64,000 nt of DNA from Meloidogyne chitwoodi (lineage: Eukaryota; Nematoda; Chromadorea; Rhabditida; Meloidogynidae): positions 2,108,001 to 2,172,000 of the forward strand of contig JACZZP010000002.1 in assembly GCA_015183035.1 (NCBI GenBank), written 5' to 3'. Shown piece after piece: positions 24,802 to 32,755 of this stretch (the stretch's first letter is position 1; the number at the start of each line of letters is the position of its first letter). Position numbers and translations under genes: made by a program. The notes under the pieces were generated by a model, which saw only the letters and a list, made by a program, of their open reading frames with translations, was not told the origin of the DNA and searched no databases.

Positions 24802-25732
24802 TTAACATTGTTTCATTTGCTTATTTTTCATAGAAACACTAATAACTTCAAGCGGGTAGTAAGATCGATGATGGCCTCCTCCAAATTCAATTATACATGG
24901 CAAATAAGGATGTCGTAATTTGAAAGAGTGCTTTACGTAGTAATACCCACGAACCTTAATTTTGATTTTTATTTTAGTTTACTTTTTGAGCTCTTACCGT
25001 TATTCCCAAATATCCACCCAAAGCAGGAACCATACCTGCTGGTTGAACAGTAAAATCATTACAACGAATAACAAAATTTTTTGAAGGATGTAAATGTGTT
25101 GTACGCAGTTGAACATGATTTTGAAGATGACAAATTATTTCACGTCGTTTTTCGATGTTATAAAAAAGTACATGAAGCTCTTTGAATAAACATTTATGTA
25201 ACTGGCATAGATAATCTATCAATGGCACTGATCGACGTTTAAAAATTGACAGCTGAAGCGGGTTTTGTATTTCAACTGATTTGGGCTCAATAAACGGGTT
25301 TTCAGGTTCTTTCTCTTCTTTTTTCTCTTCTTTCTTTTTATCGTGTTCTGCTGTCCAATCCAATTTTTCATCATCATCATCGCTTTCAAGGACTATTTGA
25401 AGTATTTTTTCACGCGTATCATTCAAAATATCATCCTCTTTATTCTTATTTACAATCATCTCGGTTAAGAAAGAGCCTATTTCAAGTGAAGGTACTACAA
25501 CATCAATTTCCTTTAAATTAACAATTTATTTATTTATTTAAAAATATTAATAATAAATTACTTTTTGTTCCATTTTTTCATTTGCTGGAGTTATTTCGTA
25601 CGTTGTCTGTTCTTGTTGTTTTTGCCTTTGGCGTCTTTGTTCTTCTTCTTCATGTTCTTTTTGTTCACGTTCTTGCTTTTCTTCACTTGTTTCAATTACG
25701 CCATAAAGACCGAAATTGTTGATAAAGTTCAT
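24802..25732 (-). CDS. Argonaute-type PAZ-domain protein without MID/PIWI
   Basis: Three exons (25732-25562, 25510-24998, 24954-24802) join in phase 0 into 278 residues. The N-terminal part is acidic and coiled-coil-like (Glu/Gln/Arg-rich, then an acidic Asp/Glu region). From about residue 145 it reads like a PAZ domain: VPLIDYLCQL (first helix), LRTTHLHPSKNFVIRCNDFT (the beta strands), YYYVKHSFKLRHPYLPCI, and HHRSYYPLEVISV, the hallmark end of Argonaute PAZ. It then stops 10 residues later, so no MID or PIWI domain is present in it or nearby. PAZ domains hold the 3' end of small RNAs. A free PAZ could compete for small RNAs or guide-loading partners and blunt silencing of the element; this is inference. 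It faces the ATPase gene across an 88-bp TATA-rich gap. Confidence 0.82.
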
Positions 25733-25820
25733 TTAAAAATAGATTTTTTTTAAGGAAAAAAACTTTATATATATATATATATATAATGCTGAAAATTATT
25801 TTTTTTATTTCGAAATCAAA
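25733..25820. promoter_or_regulatory. Divergent TATA-rich promoter between PAZ and ATPase genes
   Basis: The 88-bp gap holds a TA repeat at about 25764-25786, readable as TATATAAAG on the minus strand and TATATAATG on the plus strand. It lies about 40 nt from each start codon. It is the only gap between these opposed genes, so it must serve both. Confidence 0.6.
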
Positions 25821-26522
25821 ATGGAAGGATTTGAAAAAATCGATTATTTACATACACGTTTCAAACACCCTTTTACAATGATAGTTTCGGGAAGTACTGG
25901 TTCTGGAAAATCTGAATGGGTAAAATTTTTTTTAGAAAATTTAACAGAAATGGTTAATTCTGAAAAAAATATTTCGCTAGTATTTTACTGTTACGGAGAA
26001 TTAAATAAAAATATTTTACTTATGCAGAGAAAAGGATTTGTTGATAAAGGAAAAACACGTGTTATTGTTTCAAAGGGAGTTCCAAATGGGGGAGAGGACT
26101 TTATACATAAACAGGCAGTTCAATCAAAAGGTTCGATGCTATTGGTTCTTGATGATTTAATGGTTGGAATTGATCAAAGATTTATTGAAACTATATTTAC
26201 ACGGGGGTCTCATAATTGGAAAATGAGTATTATTTTGATCAGTCAGCATTTATTCAGTAAAGAACTTAAAATTCCTCGTAATAATTCCCATTATTTATTA
26301 TTAATGCGAAACCCTGCAGGAGCTTTACAAATTCGAACACTTGCCATGCAGCTTTTCCCCACGCGTTCAAAATATTTTTTGGAAGCATATGCTGACGCAA
26401 CAAAAGAGAATTTTGGGTATTTATTGGTTGATATACACCCGAGCACTCCTGAATTTCTTAGGCTGAGAACACATATATATCAAAATGATAATGAAAATAC
26501 AATTATTTATCTTCCAAAATGA
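25821..26522 (+). CDS. FtsK/HerA (A32-like) genome-packaging ATPase
   Basis: The 233-residue intact ORF has a Walker A motif GSTGSGKS (residues 24-31) and a Walker B motif LLVLDD (about 106-112), followed by FTRGSHNWKMSIILISQHLF, the arginine/sensor region typical of A32-like ATPases. These enzymes push DNA into capsids in Polintons, adintoviruses and large DNA viruses. The stop overlaps the next start as ATGA (26519-26522), which makes the two genes a tight pair. No intron. Confidence 0.93.
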   Translation: MEGFEKIDYLHTRFKHPFTMIVSGSTGSGKSEWVKFFLENLTEMVNSEKNISLVFYCYGELNKNILLMQRKGFVDKGKTRVIVSKGVPNGGEDFIHKQAVQSKGSMLLVLDDLMVGIDQRFIETIFTRGSHNWKMSIILISQHLFSKELKIPRNNSHYLLLMRNPAGALQIRTLAMQLFPTRSKYFLEAYADATKENFGYLLVDIHPSTPEFLRLRTHIYQNDNENTIIYLPK

Positions 26523-26890
26523 AAAAAAACTTTTCTACTAGTTTACTAATTGAAAAGAACGCAATCTTTCTTAATAATTTATTAACCCTCTCAAAATCAA
26601 AAAAAGCCGTTAATAAAATTATTTCTCAAGCTTCTGATGAACAACTGTTATGCCTTGTTGAAATTTGTTTGAATTTGTTAAAAGGGCGATTACCATTTCA
26701 TAAAAATAGAATACAAAGTTTAAAAAAACAAGCATCGTTATTGCGTAAAATTAGTCGCTCTCGCAGTGCTTCTTCCACAAAAAAACTATTACTTAATGAG
26801 GAAATTCAAAAGGGGCGTGGTTTTCCACCTGTGGCTGGTCTTCTTGCTAGTATTGTTGTTCCCCTAATTGCGGAGCATTTTATTAAGTAA
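26519..26890 (+). CDS. Small basic Polinton protein with C-terminal hydrophobic segment
   Basis: This 123-residue ORF starts within the ATPase stop codon. It has a helical N-terminal half (LLCLVEICLNLLKGRLPFHK), a basic middle (SLLRKISRSRSASSTKKLL), and an end reading KGRGFPPVAGLLASIVVPLI, which is hydrophobic and membrane-active looking. Small proteins of this build occur in many Polintons and adintoviruses and have been compared with the adenovirus core peptide pX. I base the call on build and position, not on a match. KGRGF could be a protease site. Confidence 0.6.
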   Translation: MKKNFSTSLLIEKNAIFLNNLLTLSKSKKAVNKIISQASDEQLLCLVEICLNLLKGRLPFHKNRIQSLKKQASLLRKISRSRSASSTKKLLLNEEIQKGRGFPPVAGLLASIVVPLIAEHFIK

Positions 26891-26893
26891 TAA

Positions 26894-26902
26894 TATAAAT
26901 AG
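26894..26902 (+). promoter_or_regulatory. TATA box TATAAATAG, unit starting at 26939
   Basis: It sits 45 nt before the ATG, in the 48-bp gap after a gene pair. The same word occurs before 30448 and a one-base variant before 28903. Confidence 0.65.
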
Positions 26903-26938
26903 CAAAATTTTATAAAGTTAATTAAATTTAAAAAAAAA

Positions 26939-27736
26939 ATGCATCATGCATCTCGAATGCTTTTAATACCTGAAGATTTTTTTAAAAGTTTAATAGGTTC
27001 AGAGGGAACAGAAGAAAGAATTAATGCTAACAGTGATGGAACATCAATAGGTTTAATTCGTGAGCGTTTACAAAATACTAGAGATAATCATAAATTAGAT
27101 CCAAATACAAAAGCTATTAATTATGAGCAGGATTTTAAAAGATATAATAAACTTATTAGAGAAAAAGAAGAAAAACCTATTGATGTTAAACTTAAAAATT
27201 TTGGAGAAATTGCTGAAAAAATATTAAATAATAATAATAATAATGATGAAAAAAATTTAAAACCTCAACAAAATATTATTATTAAGAGAATTAAGAAAAA
27301 AGTTCCATTTCGAAAATTTAATAGAAAACCAATAGAAAACATTGTACGGAAGCCTCTCGAGTCTTTAGTTGATAAAAATATTGAAGTCGAAGAACATGAA
27401 TATTTTTCTGCAGATAGTGAACAAGACTTAAATGAACAAGTCCTTAAATATGTTCGAGAAAATTCTGAATCATTAGGAATAACACCTGACTTAAGATTAA
27501 AGAGAAAAATAGGTGGCAAATCCCCACTTATTACAAGTAATGTTGAGGATATTATAAATCATATAATTAATAATAATGGTGTCCGAAAGAAACCATTACC
27601 TACAGGTTATGACCAATTTCTTCGTAGAATTGATCAACATCAATTTTTACAAAATTTACTTTTTCCTTCAACAAAATCGCCAAACCAATTTGGTAAAGGA
27701 ATTTTTTCATTTAAGCCTTCGTTATGGAAAAATTAA
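26939..27736 (+). CDS. Conserved-position Polinton protein of unknown function
   Basis: The 265-residue ORF is intact and rich in Lys, Asn and Glu, with a basic stretch (IIIKRIKKKVPFRKFNRK), a segment PTGYDQFLRRIDQHQFLQ, and a C terminus ending KPSLWKN. It lies between the ATPase pair and the integrase, whose start codon is 13 nt inside its end. Position and composition suggest a virion-associated or accessory protein. I recognise no domain and no enzyme motif. Confidence 0.6.
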   Translation: MHHASRMLLIPEDFFKSLIGSEGTEERINANSDGTSIGLIRERLQNTRDNHKLDPNTKAINYEQDFKRYNKLIREKEEKPIDVKLKNFGEIAEKILNNNNNNDEKNLKPQQNIIIKRIKKKVPFRKFNRKPIENIVRKPLESLVDKNIEVEEHEYFSADSEQDLNEQVLKYVRENSESLGITPDLRLKRKIGGKSPLITSNVEDIINHIINNNGVRKKPLPTGYDQFLRRIDQHQFLQNLLFPSTKSPNQFGKGIFSFKPSLWKN

Positions 27737-28854
27737 AAATAAAACAAATAAAAATTCTTGATCGATTATATAAAGATGTAAACTCCGCAACATGTTTTAC
27801 TTCTATCGAACCACTTTTACGAGAGGCAAGCCGTTTAGACAAAAGTATTACTCGTGAACATGTCAAGGAATATCTTTCAACTCAGAATACTTACACATTA
27901 CATAGGCGGGCAGTTAGAAAATATAAACGAATGCATACGCTCGCAGCGGGGTTACATACTGAATGGCAAGCTGATTTAAGTATTTTTGATCGTTTAGCAA
28001 GTCAAAATAAAGGGTTTAAATATCTTCTTGTCTGTATAGACACACTTAGCCGTCAGATTTTTGTTGAACCAGTTATGAGTAAACATAGTGAAAAAATGAT
28101 TGAAGCTTTTAAGAGATTATTTTTAAGAATAAAAATTGTTCCTTGGAAATTATTAACAGATCAGGGACTAGAGTTTACAGCAAAAGAAGTACAAAAATAT
28201 TTCAAATCTATAGATATGGAACATTTTTCAATGGTTACATCCCCCCAATGGCATGCAGGAATGGCAGAAAGAGCTAATCGAAGTATAAAAGAAAGACTTT
28301 ATCGTTATTTTACTGAAAAACGAACATTAAAATGGGTAGACGTTATTCAAGATATTGTTAGCGCAATAAATAACTCTTTTAGTTCAGGTATTGGAATGCG
28401 ACCTGTCGATGTCAATTATAAAAATGCGGAAGGTTTAAGACAAAAATTAAAAGATCAAGCACTAGAGGAATTTGCTCCAAAACGTTGGAAAACCACAAAT
28501 TTTTCAATTGGCGATAAAGTTAGAATAGAAAAATATAAACATGTTTTTCAAAAAGGATATTTGCCAAATTTTACAAATGAAATTTTTATTATCAAACAGG
28601 TACGACTTGTTCCCCACCAGCCTCCAACATATAGAATATGTGATCAAAATGGAGAAATAATTCGAGGCTGGTTTTATGCGAATGATTTTTGTTTAGTAAG
28701 AGATCGTAACAAGGATGAAGATATCCTATATGATATAGAAAAAGTTTTGAAAAAGAGAAAATTTGACGGTGAAGATCAATGTTTTGTAAAATGGAAGGGG
28801 TATAGTTCCCTATATAATAGTTGGATTCCAGCAAGCTCAGTTAGTTGGAAATAG
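27724..28854 (+). CDS. Retroviral-type integrase with C-terminal chromodomain
   Basis: The 376-residue ORF has an rve core with D84 (WQADLS), D146 (LLTDQGLEF) and E182 (GMAERANRSIK), with exactly 35 residues between D146 and E182 (D,D35E). The C terminus (about 333-376) is a chromodomain: ILYDIEKVLKKRK, QCFVKWKGYSSLYNSWIPAS. The integrase inserts the element and makes 6-bp target duplications, as seen at the two ends. The chromodomain may guide insertion to marked chromatin, of interest because this copy sits in a satellite. It overlaps the preceding gene by 13 nt. No intron. Confidence 0.96.
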   Translation: MEKLKIKQIKILDRLYKDVNSATCFTSIEPLLREASRLDKSITREHVKEYLSTQNTYTLHRRAVRKYKRMHTLAAGLHTEWQADLSIFDRLASQNKGFKYLLVCIDTLSRQIFVEPVMSKHSEKMIEAFKRLFLRIKIVPWKLLTDQGLEFTAKEVQKYFKSIDMEHFSMVTSPQWHAGMAERANRSIKERLYRYFTEKRTLKWVDVIQDIVSAINNSFSSGIGMRPVDVNYKNAEGLRQKLKDQALEEFAPKRWKTTNFSIGDKVRIEKYKHVFQKGYLPNFTNEIFIIKQVRLVPHQPPTYRICDQNGEIIRGWFYANDFCLVRDRNKDEDILYDIEKVLKKRKFDGEDQCFVKWKGYSSLYNSWIPASSVSWK

Positions 28855-28863
28855 TATAAATAA
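28855..28863 (+). promoter_or_regulatory. TATA box TATAAATAA, unit starting at 28903
   Basis: It lies 48 nt before the ATG of the minor capsid gene and begins 1 nt after the integrase stop codon. Confidence 0.6.
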
Positions 28864-28902
28864 TAAATTTTAATAAAATATTAAAATAATTTTAAATAAA
28901 AT

Positions 28903-29949
28903 ATGACTTCTTTCTATATAGTTCTTCCTTCTAACACTAATGTTGAGGGAAATAAAACAAATTCATTCAGAGTTCGCTTACCGCAGAAATTACAATTTAA
29001 TTCCGAATGGTCAGTAGGTTTGGCTGTGATGGTTTATCCTTATTCATGGCCATCTCTTGGTACTACTACCGAACAATTTTTTACAGTAACATGGCAAACT
29101 GATGAGAGTGTCCGCTTGAATGTACCTTCTTCTAGTTTCTTAAACCCCCAGCAGTTGAAAGAAAGTTTAAATAGATCCCTTAATGAAGGCTGTGAGGAGT
29201 TATCTAATAAAATGAAAACAATTCAATTAGAATATACTGGTAACTTAAAAGAACTTAAATTACAAGCTAAACAAGAGTATAAACGTCTTAATGAATTGAA
29301 AAAGAAAGAATCCTATGAAAATACAACAAAGGCTGCACATGATGCTAAAGAACTCTCCTATGATTATATTCCCTTAAAAAATGAATCTGAAATCTATACA
29401 GATTTATTATCTAAGATGAATGAAAATGCAAACAAAGTAATAAAATTTTTATTAACTAGTGGAAATGATTTTGATTCTTGGGTAAATATCTATCGCAAAC
29501 CAGGCTCTGTATGTAACTTTGAGTTCCACGAAAAGAAAAATCGCTTCTCAATATTTTTGGATACAAAATATATAAAGAGTGTAAGCATGACAGAACAACT
29601 TGCGTATATTTTAGGTTTTGATAAATGTGATATATTTGAAACATCTATTTCTAAATTTATGCCTGATATGAAGGGTGGTGTATCGTCATTTCATGTTTAT
29701 GCTCCAGGATTAATTGAACCAATGATTATAGGGGATGTAACTGCACCTGTATTACGAATTGTAAATATTAGAGGGAAGCAGGATGAGATTATAGAAGAAC
29801 AATTTATCTTTATACAATATCACAAATTGTTAATTAAAGAAATTAATGAAATTTTTATTGAAATAAGAACTTCCAGTGGGACATTAATGCCTTTCCAGTA
29901 TGGATCATGTACATTAACCTTACATTTTAAAAAGTCAACATATTTTTAA
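28903..29949 (+). CDS. Minor capsid (penton-like) protein
   Basis: The 348-residue ORF opens with FYIVLPSNTNVEGNKTNSFR and RLPQKLQFNSEWSVGLA, the pattern of Polinton/adintovirus minor capsid proteins, in which the strands of a single jelly roll begin. It ends GTLMPFQYGSCTLTLHF, again typical. A Lys/Glu-rich helical insertion occupies about 95-150. The protein would form capsid vertices. It is followed 6 nt later by the protease gene. The frame is intact without introns. Confidence 0.88.
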   Translation: MTSFYIVLPSNTNVEGNKTNSFRVRLPQKLQFNSEWSVGLAVMVYPYSWPSLGTTTEQFFTVTWQTDESVRLNVPSSSFLNPQQLKESLNRSLNEGCEELSNKMKTIQLEYTGNLKELKLQAKQEYKRLNELKKKESYENTTKAAHDAKELSYDYIPLKNESEIYTDLLSKMNENANKVIKFLLTSGNDFDSWVNIYRKPGSVCNFEFHEKKNRFSIFLDTKYIKSVSMTEQLAYILGFDKCDIFETSISKFMPDMKGGVSSFHVYAPGLIEPMIIGDVTAPVLRIVNIRGKQDEIIEEQFIFIQYHKLLIKEINEIFIEIRTSSGTLMPFQYGSCTLTLHFKKSTYF

Positions 29950-29955
29950 AATATT

Positions 29956-30414
29956 ATGAATACCCTTCAAATAAATAAAATTTTGTATAGAAATCGTATT
30001 ACAAAAGATTATTACATTGGTTGTTTTGCCTCAGATTCTATTCCGGTTTCAATTAATTTTACTCCTTTTTGTATGGTTGTAAATATTGATCCAAGTAGTG
30101 CAGATGGTAGTCACTGGATTGGAATATTTTGTGAAAATCCTTCAACTATAGAATATTATGATTCCTTAGGCATATGGCCCCCAATTAGCCCTTATATTCG
30201 AAATTATCTGAATAACTTTGAAAGTGTTCGTTTCAATTCTATTCAGGTGCAGAACTCGTTAAGACATACATGTGGAAAACATGTAATATGCTTCCTGTTT
30301 CTAAGATGTAAGGGTTATTCCATGGATAAAATAATTCAATTTTTAAAAAGAGTAAAGGCTGATAATTTTGTTTCTGAATTTATAAAATTGCATATATTTA
30401 ATATAAATAGTTGA
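29956..30414 (+). CDS. Adenain-like cysteine protease
   Basis: The 152-residue ORF has the C5/Ulp1-type triad and oxyanion residues in order: H53 in GSHWIGIF, D69 in EYYDSLG, Q99 and C106 in QVQNSLRHTCGKHV. The Q-to-C distance of seven equals that of adenain. The enzyme matures capsid proteins in adenoviruses and is a core Polinton gene. It is 6 nt behind the minor capsid gene and probably shares its transcript. All catalytic residues are present. Confidence 0.92.
   Translation: MNTLQINKILYRNRITKDYYIGCFASDSIPVSINFTPFCMVVNIDPSSADGSHWIGIFCENPSTIEYYDSLGIWPPISPYIRNYLNNFESVRFNSIQVQNSLRHTCGKHVICFLFLRCKGYSMDKIIQFLKRVKADNFVSEFIKLHIFNINS
30402..30410 (+). promoter_or_regulatory. TATA box TATAAATAG, unit starting at 30448
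   Basis: It lies 46 nt before the next ATG and overlaps the last codons of the protease gene, so it is the same word at nearly the same distance as at 26894. Confidence 0.62.
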
Positions 30415-30447
30415 GAAAAAAAATTAAAAAAATTTTTTATTTAAAAA

Positions 30448-31008
30448 ATGCACATTGATTTTGATCCCTCACACATTGATTGGTCAACATTGACCGAACA
30501 ATCAACAGATAATAATTCTTATTTGCAATGGGGAGGTTATAATGTATTTCGGGGTATCCCTTATCAAAGAGGTAATGGTTTAGGCTCCGTGCTTAGGAGT
30601 TTCATGCGATATCTTATTCCTTATGGTAAACAAATTGGTAGTGCAATTGGTAAACAAGGATTAGAATCTGGCAATCGTATTTTAAGTAATGTTTTAGAAG
30701 GGAAAGATCTTAAAGAATCACTTGTAGATGAGGGAAAGTCTGGATTGAAGAATTTACTTCAGAAAGCATCAGAGAATCTTGATAAACAAAAAGGAAAGGG
30801 TTTCGATTTTAAACGTTACAAAAATATAAAAAATAATCACGCTATAGGTCAGATGAACACCAAAGAGCCAGATATTCATTTAAATACTATAAATAAACGA
30901 CCTTATTCTAAAATTGGCCCTCCTAATTTTATTCCAAAGCCTTTACAAAAATCCCCCAAAAAATCAATAAAAAAACGAATTCGCATAGACACCCTAGGTA
31001 CTTATTAA
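30448..31008 (+). CDS. pVI-like membrane-active virion protein
   Basis: The 186-residue ORF has YQRGNGLGSVLRSFMRYLIP near residue 40, an amphipathic segment after a Gly-rich site that suits protease cleavage. Helical repeats follow (GKQIGSAIGKQGLESGNRIL; GLKNLLQKASENLDKQKGKG), and the C-terminal tail is strongly basic (KSPKKSIKKRIRID). Polintons and adintoviruses often place such a protein, comparable to adenovirus pVI, next to the major capsid gene; here the gap is 1 nt. The call rests on build and position. Confidence 0.7.
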   Translation: MHIDFDPSHIDWSTLTEQSTDNNSYLQWGGYNVFRGIPYQRGNGLGSVLRSFMRYLIPYGKQIGSAIGKQGLESGNRILSNVLEGKDLKESLVDEGKSGLKNLLQKASENLDKQKGKGFDFKRYKNIKNNHAIGQMNTKEPDIHLNTINKRPYSKIGPPNFIPKPLQKSPKKSIKKRIRIDTLGTY

Positions 31009-31009
31009 A

Positions 31010-32335
31010 ATGAGTTGCACCAAAAAAATTAATGAAAATAGCCCTTTAGCTTTAAACAGTGCATTGAGTATATTCACTGTTCCACCCACAAATGTCTCAG
31101 TTGTTCGTTCCTTTTTTCGCGAAATTCTTCCCCTAAGTACAATTACTCAAGATTCCCCGTATCTATTTCGTTTATTTAGCGATAATCTATGGACTGATTT
31201 ATCTCGTACATATCTTTATCTTGAGCTCTCCATTGAAAAATTTGGAGCAGATAATAAATGGAGTGCCATTGGTGCTGGAGATACTAATATTGGTTCAATT
31301 CAAGGTATTGGACAAACATTTGTTCAACAGTTAAAAGTGACTGTGGGTAATACCGAGGTTTATGACAGCGGTACTCTTTATCCATTTAAGAGTTACATAA
31401 CAAATGAACTTTCATTCCCAGATAATGTTAAATATAATTTTCTCGCTTCAATTGGGTATTATAAAAGTGATAAACATGATGATAGCACAGATCTTGGTTT
31501 TCAAAAACGCTGTTCTTTATTTACTACAGGTAAACATTCCCAATTCCTGTCACGTTTAGATTTTGATATAGGAAACCAAGAATTGTATTTATTAAATAAT
31601 TTAGACGTTAATTTTAATATTTATCGTTCAAAAAATTCATTTGTATTGCAAAAATTAAATGCTGCTGACGAGGGGCAGTATAGAATTTATGTTCATGATG
31701 TAAAGCTATTTGTGAAAATGATTGAAGTTCAGCCTTCACTTAACATGAATATTTACAAAACTTTAGAATCAAAGCCCGCAACATATGCAGTACGTAAAAC
31801 AGAAATAAAATCTACTTTCCTTACTGCAGGGCGAACTGAAATTGAATATAATGCGTTCAGTGCAAGCATTCCGCGACGCATCACTGTTGCTTTAATATCT
31901 AATAAAGCATTCAATGGAGACTTTGGTTTATCCCCTTTTAATTTCCAGCCTTATGATTTGAGGGATATCTCTATTCATACTGGAGGACATATCTACCCTT
32001 TGGTCGCGTATAAATTAAAATTTAACGATAATCTTTTTGTTCGCGCTTTTGTTGACATGTATGAAGCACTGGGGATGGCTAATTCTGACCGATCAATCGA
32101 TATTTCTATGGAAAAATTTAAGAATGGTTGGACATTTTTTGTCATTCCCCTTACCTCCACACTTGATGATTCGTGCGGATTTGAACTTTTAAGAAGCGGT
32201 ACAACTAGTATACGCCTAGAATTTAATACCCCAATTCCTGCCGGCGGTGTTGAAATGATTGTTCTAGGAGAATTTGACCAAATGTTAATGATTGACTATA
32301 ACCGTCATATTGTATCAGATTCAAATTTAGGTTAA
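31010..32335 (+). CDS. Major capsid protein (hexon-like, double jelly roll)
   Basis: The 441-residue intact ORF begins SPLALNSALSIFTVPPTNVS and has SPYLFRLFSDNLWTDLSRTY, then LKVTVGNTEVYDSGTLYPFK and YITNELSFPDNVK, all typical of Polinton/adintovirus major capsid proteins in the first jelly roll. The second half has RRITVALISNKAFNGDFGLS, NFQPYDLRDISIHTGG and a final VEMIVLGEFDQMLMIDYNR, as in that family. It would form the capsid hexons. It starts 1 nt after the pVI-like gene. No intron and no break, although it is on the short side for the family. Confidence 0.93.
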   Translation: MSCTKKINENSPLALNSALSIFTVPPTNVSVVRSFFREILPLSTITQDSPYLFRLFSDNLWTDLSRTYLYLELSIEKFGADNKWSAIGAGDTNIGSIQGIGQTFVQQLKVTVGNTEVYDSGTLYPFKSYITNELSFPDNVKYNFLASIGYYKSDKHDDSTDLGFQKRCSLFTTGKHSQFLSRLDFDIGNQELYLLNNLDVNFNIYRSKNSFVLQKLNAADEGQYRIYVHDVKLFVKMIEVQPSLNMNIYKTLESKPATYAVRKTEIKSTFLTAGRTEIEYNAFSASIPRRITVALISNKAFNGDFGLSPFNFQPYDLRDISIHTGGHIYPLVAYKLKFNDNLFVRAFVDMYEALGMANSDRSIDISMEKFKNGWTFFVIPLTSTLDDSCGFELLRSGTTSIRLEFNTPIPAGGVEMIVLGEFDQMLMIDYNRHIVSDSNLG

Positions 32336-32369
32336 ATACATAATAGAATAATTTTTTAATTTTAATAAA

Positions 32370-32660
32370 ATGCAGAATTTATCTCAATTTTACTTTTTTT
32401 CAAATAACTCTTATGATTATTTGTCTTCAGATAAAGAATATGATAAAACCCATATGAATAATATACCGTATGGATTATTAATTTTATTAATACAATACAC
32501 ACTTTTATTACCCATAGTTATACTTTGTTGGGTTTTTATGCTTAAATTTTTACGCGCCCATGGGTACATATCCCAGGTACAAGCCGATGAAATTGTTCAA
32601 ACAATACAGAACATACCTCTTCGCGATATTCAAAGATTTACTCAACTTCCCAGAATTTAA
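32370..32660 (+). CDS. Small single-pass membrane protein of the Polinton
   Basis: The 96-residue ORF has one strong membrane segment (YGLLILLIQYTLLLPIVILC, then WVFML) and a short polar tail (VQADEIVQTIQNIPLRDIQR). It is the last gene before the right terminal repeat, 34 nt after the major capsid gene. Small membrane proteins are common in Polintons. The function is unknown; a role in virion membrane contact is conceivable. Confidence 0.6.
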   Translation: MQNLSQFYFFSNNSYDYLSSDKEYDKTHMNNIPYGLLILLIQYTLLLPIVILCWVFMLKFLRAHGYISQVQADEIVQTIQNIPLRDIQRFTQLPRI

Positions 32661-32755
32661 AAAATTAACATCCTTTTTCTCTCTACTAGAACTGCCTCAA
32701 GCCTTTTGGCTATATGCCAGCCACGATCAGGGACATAAAAAAACAAGCAAAAAAA

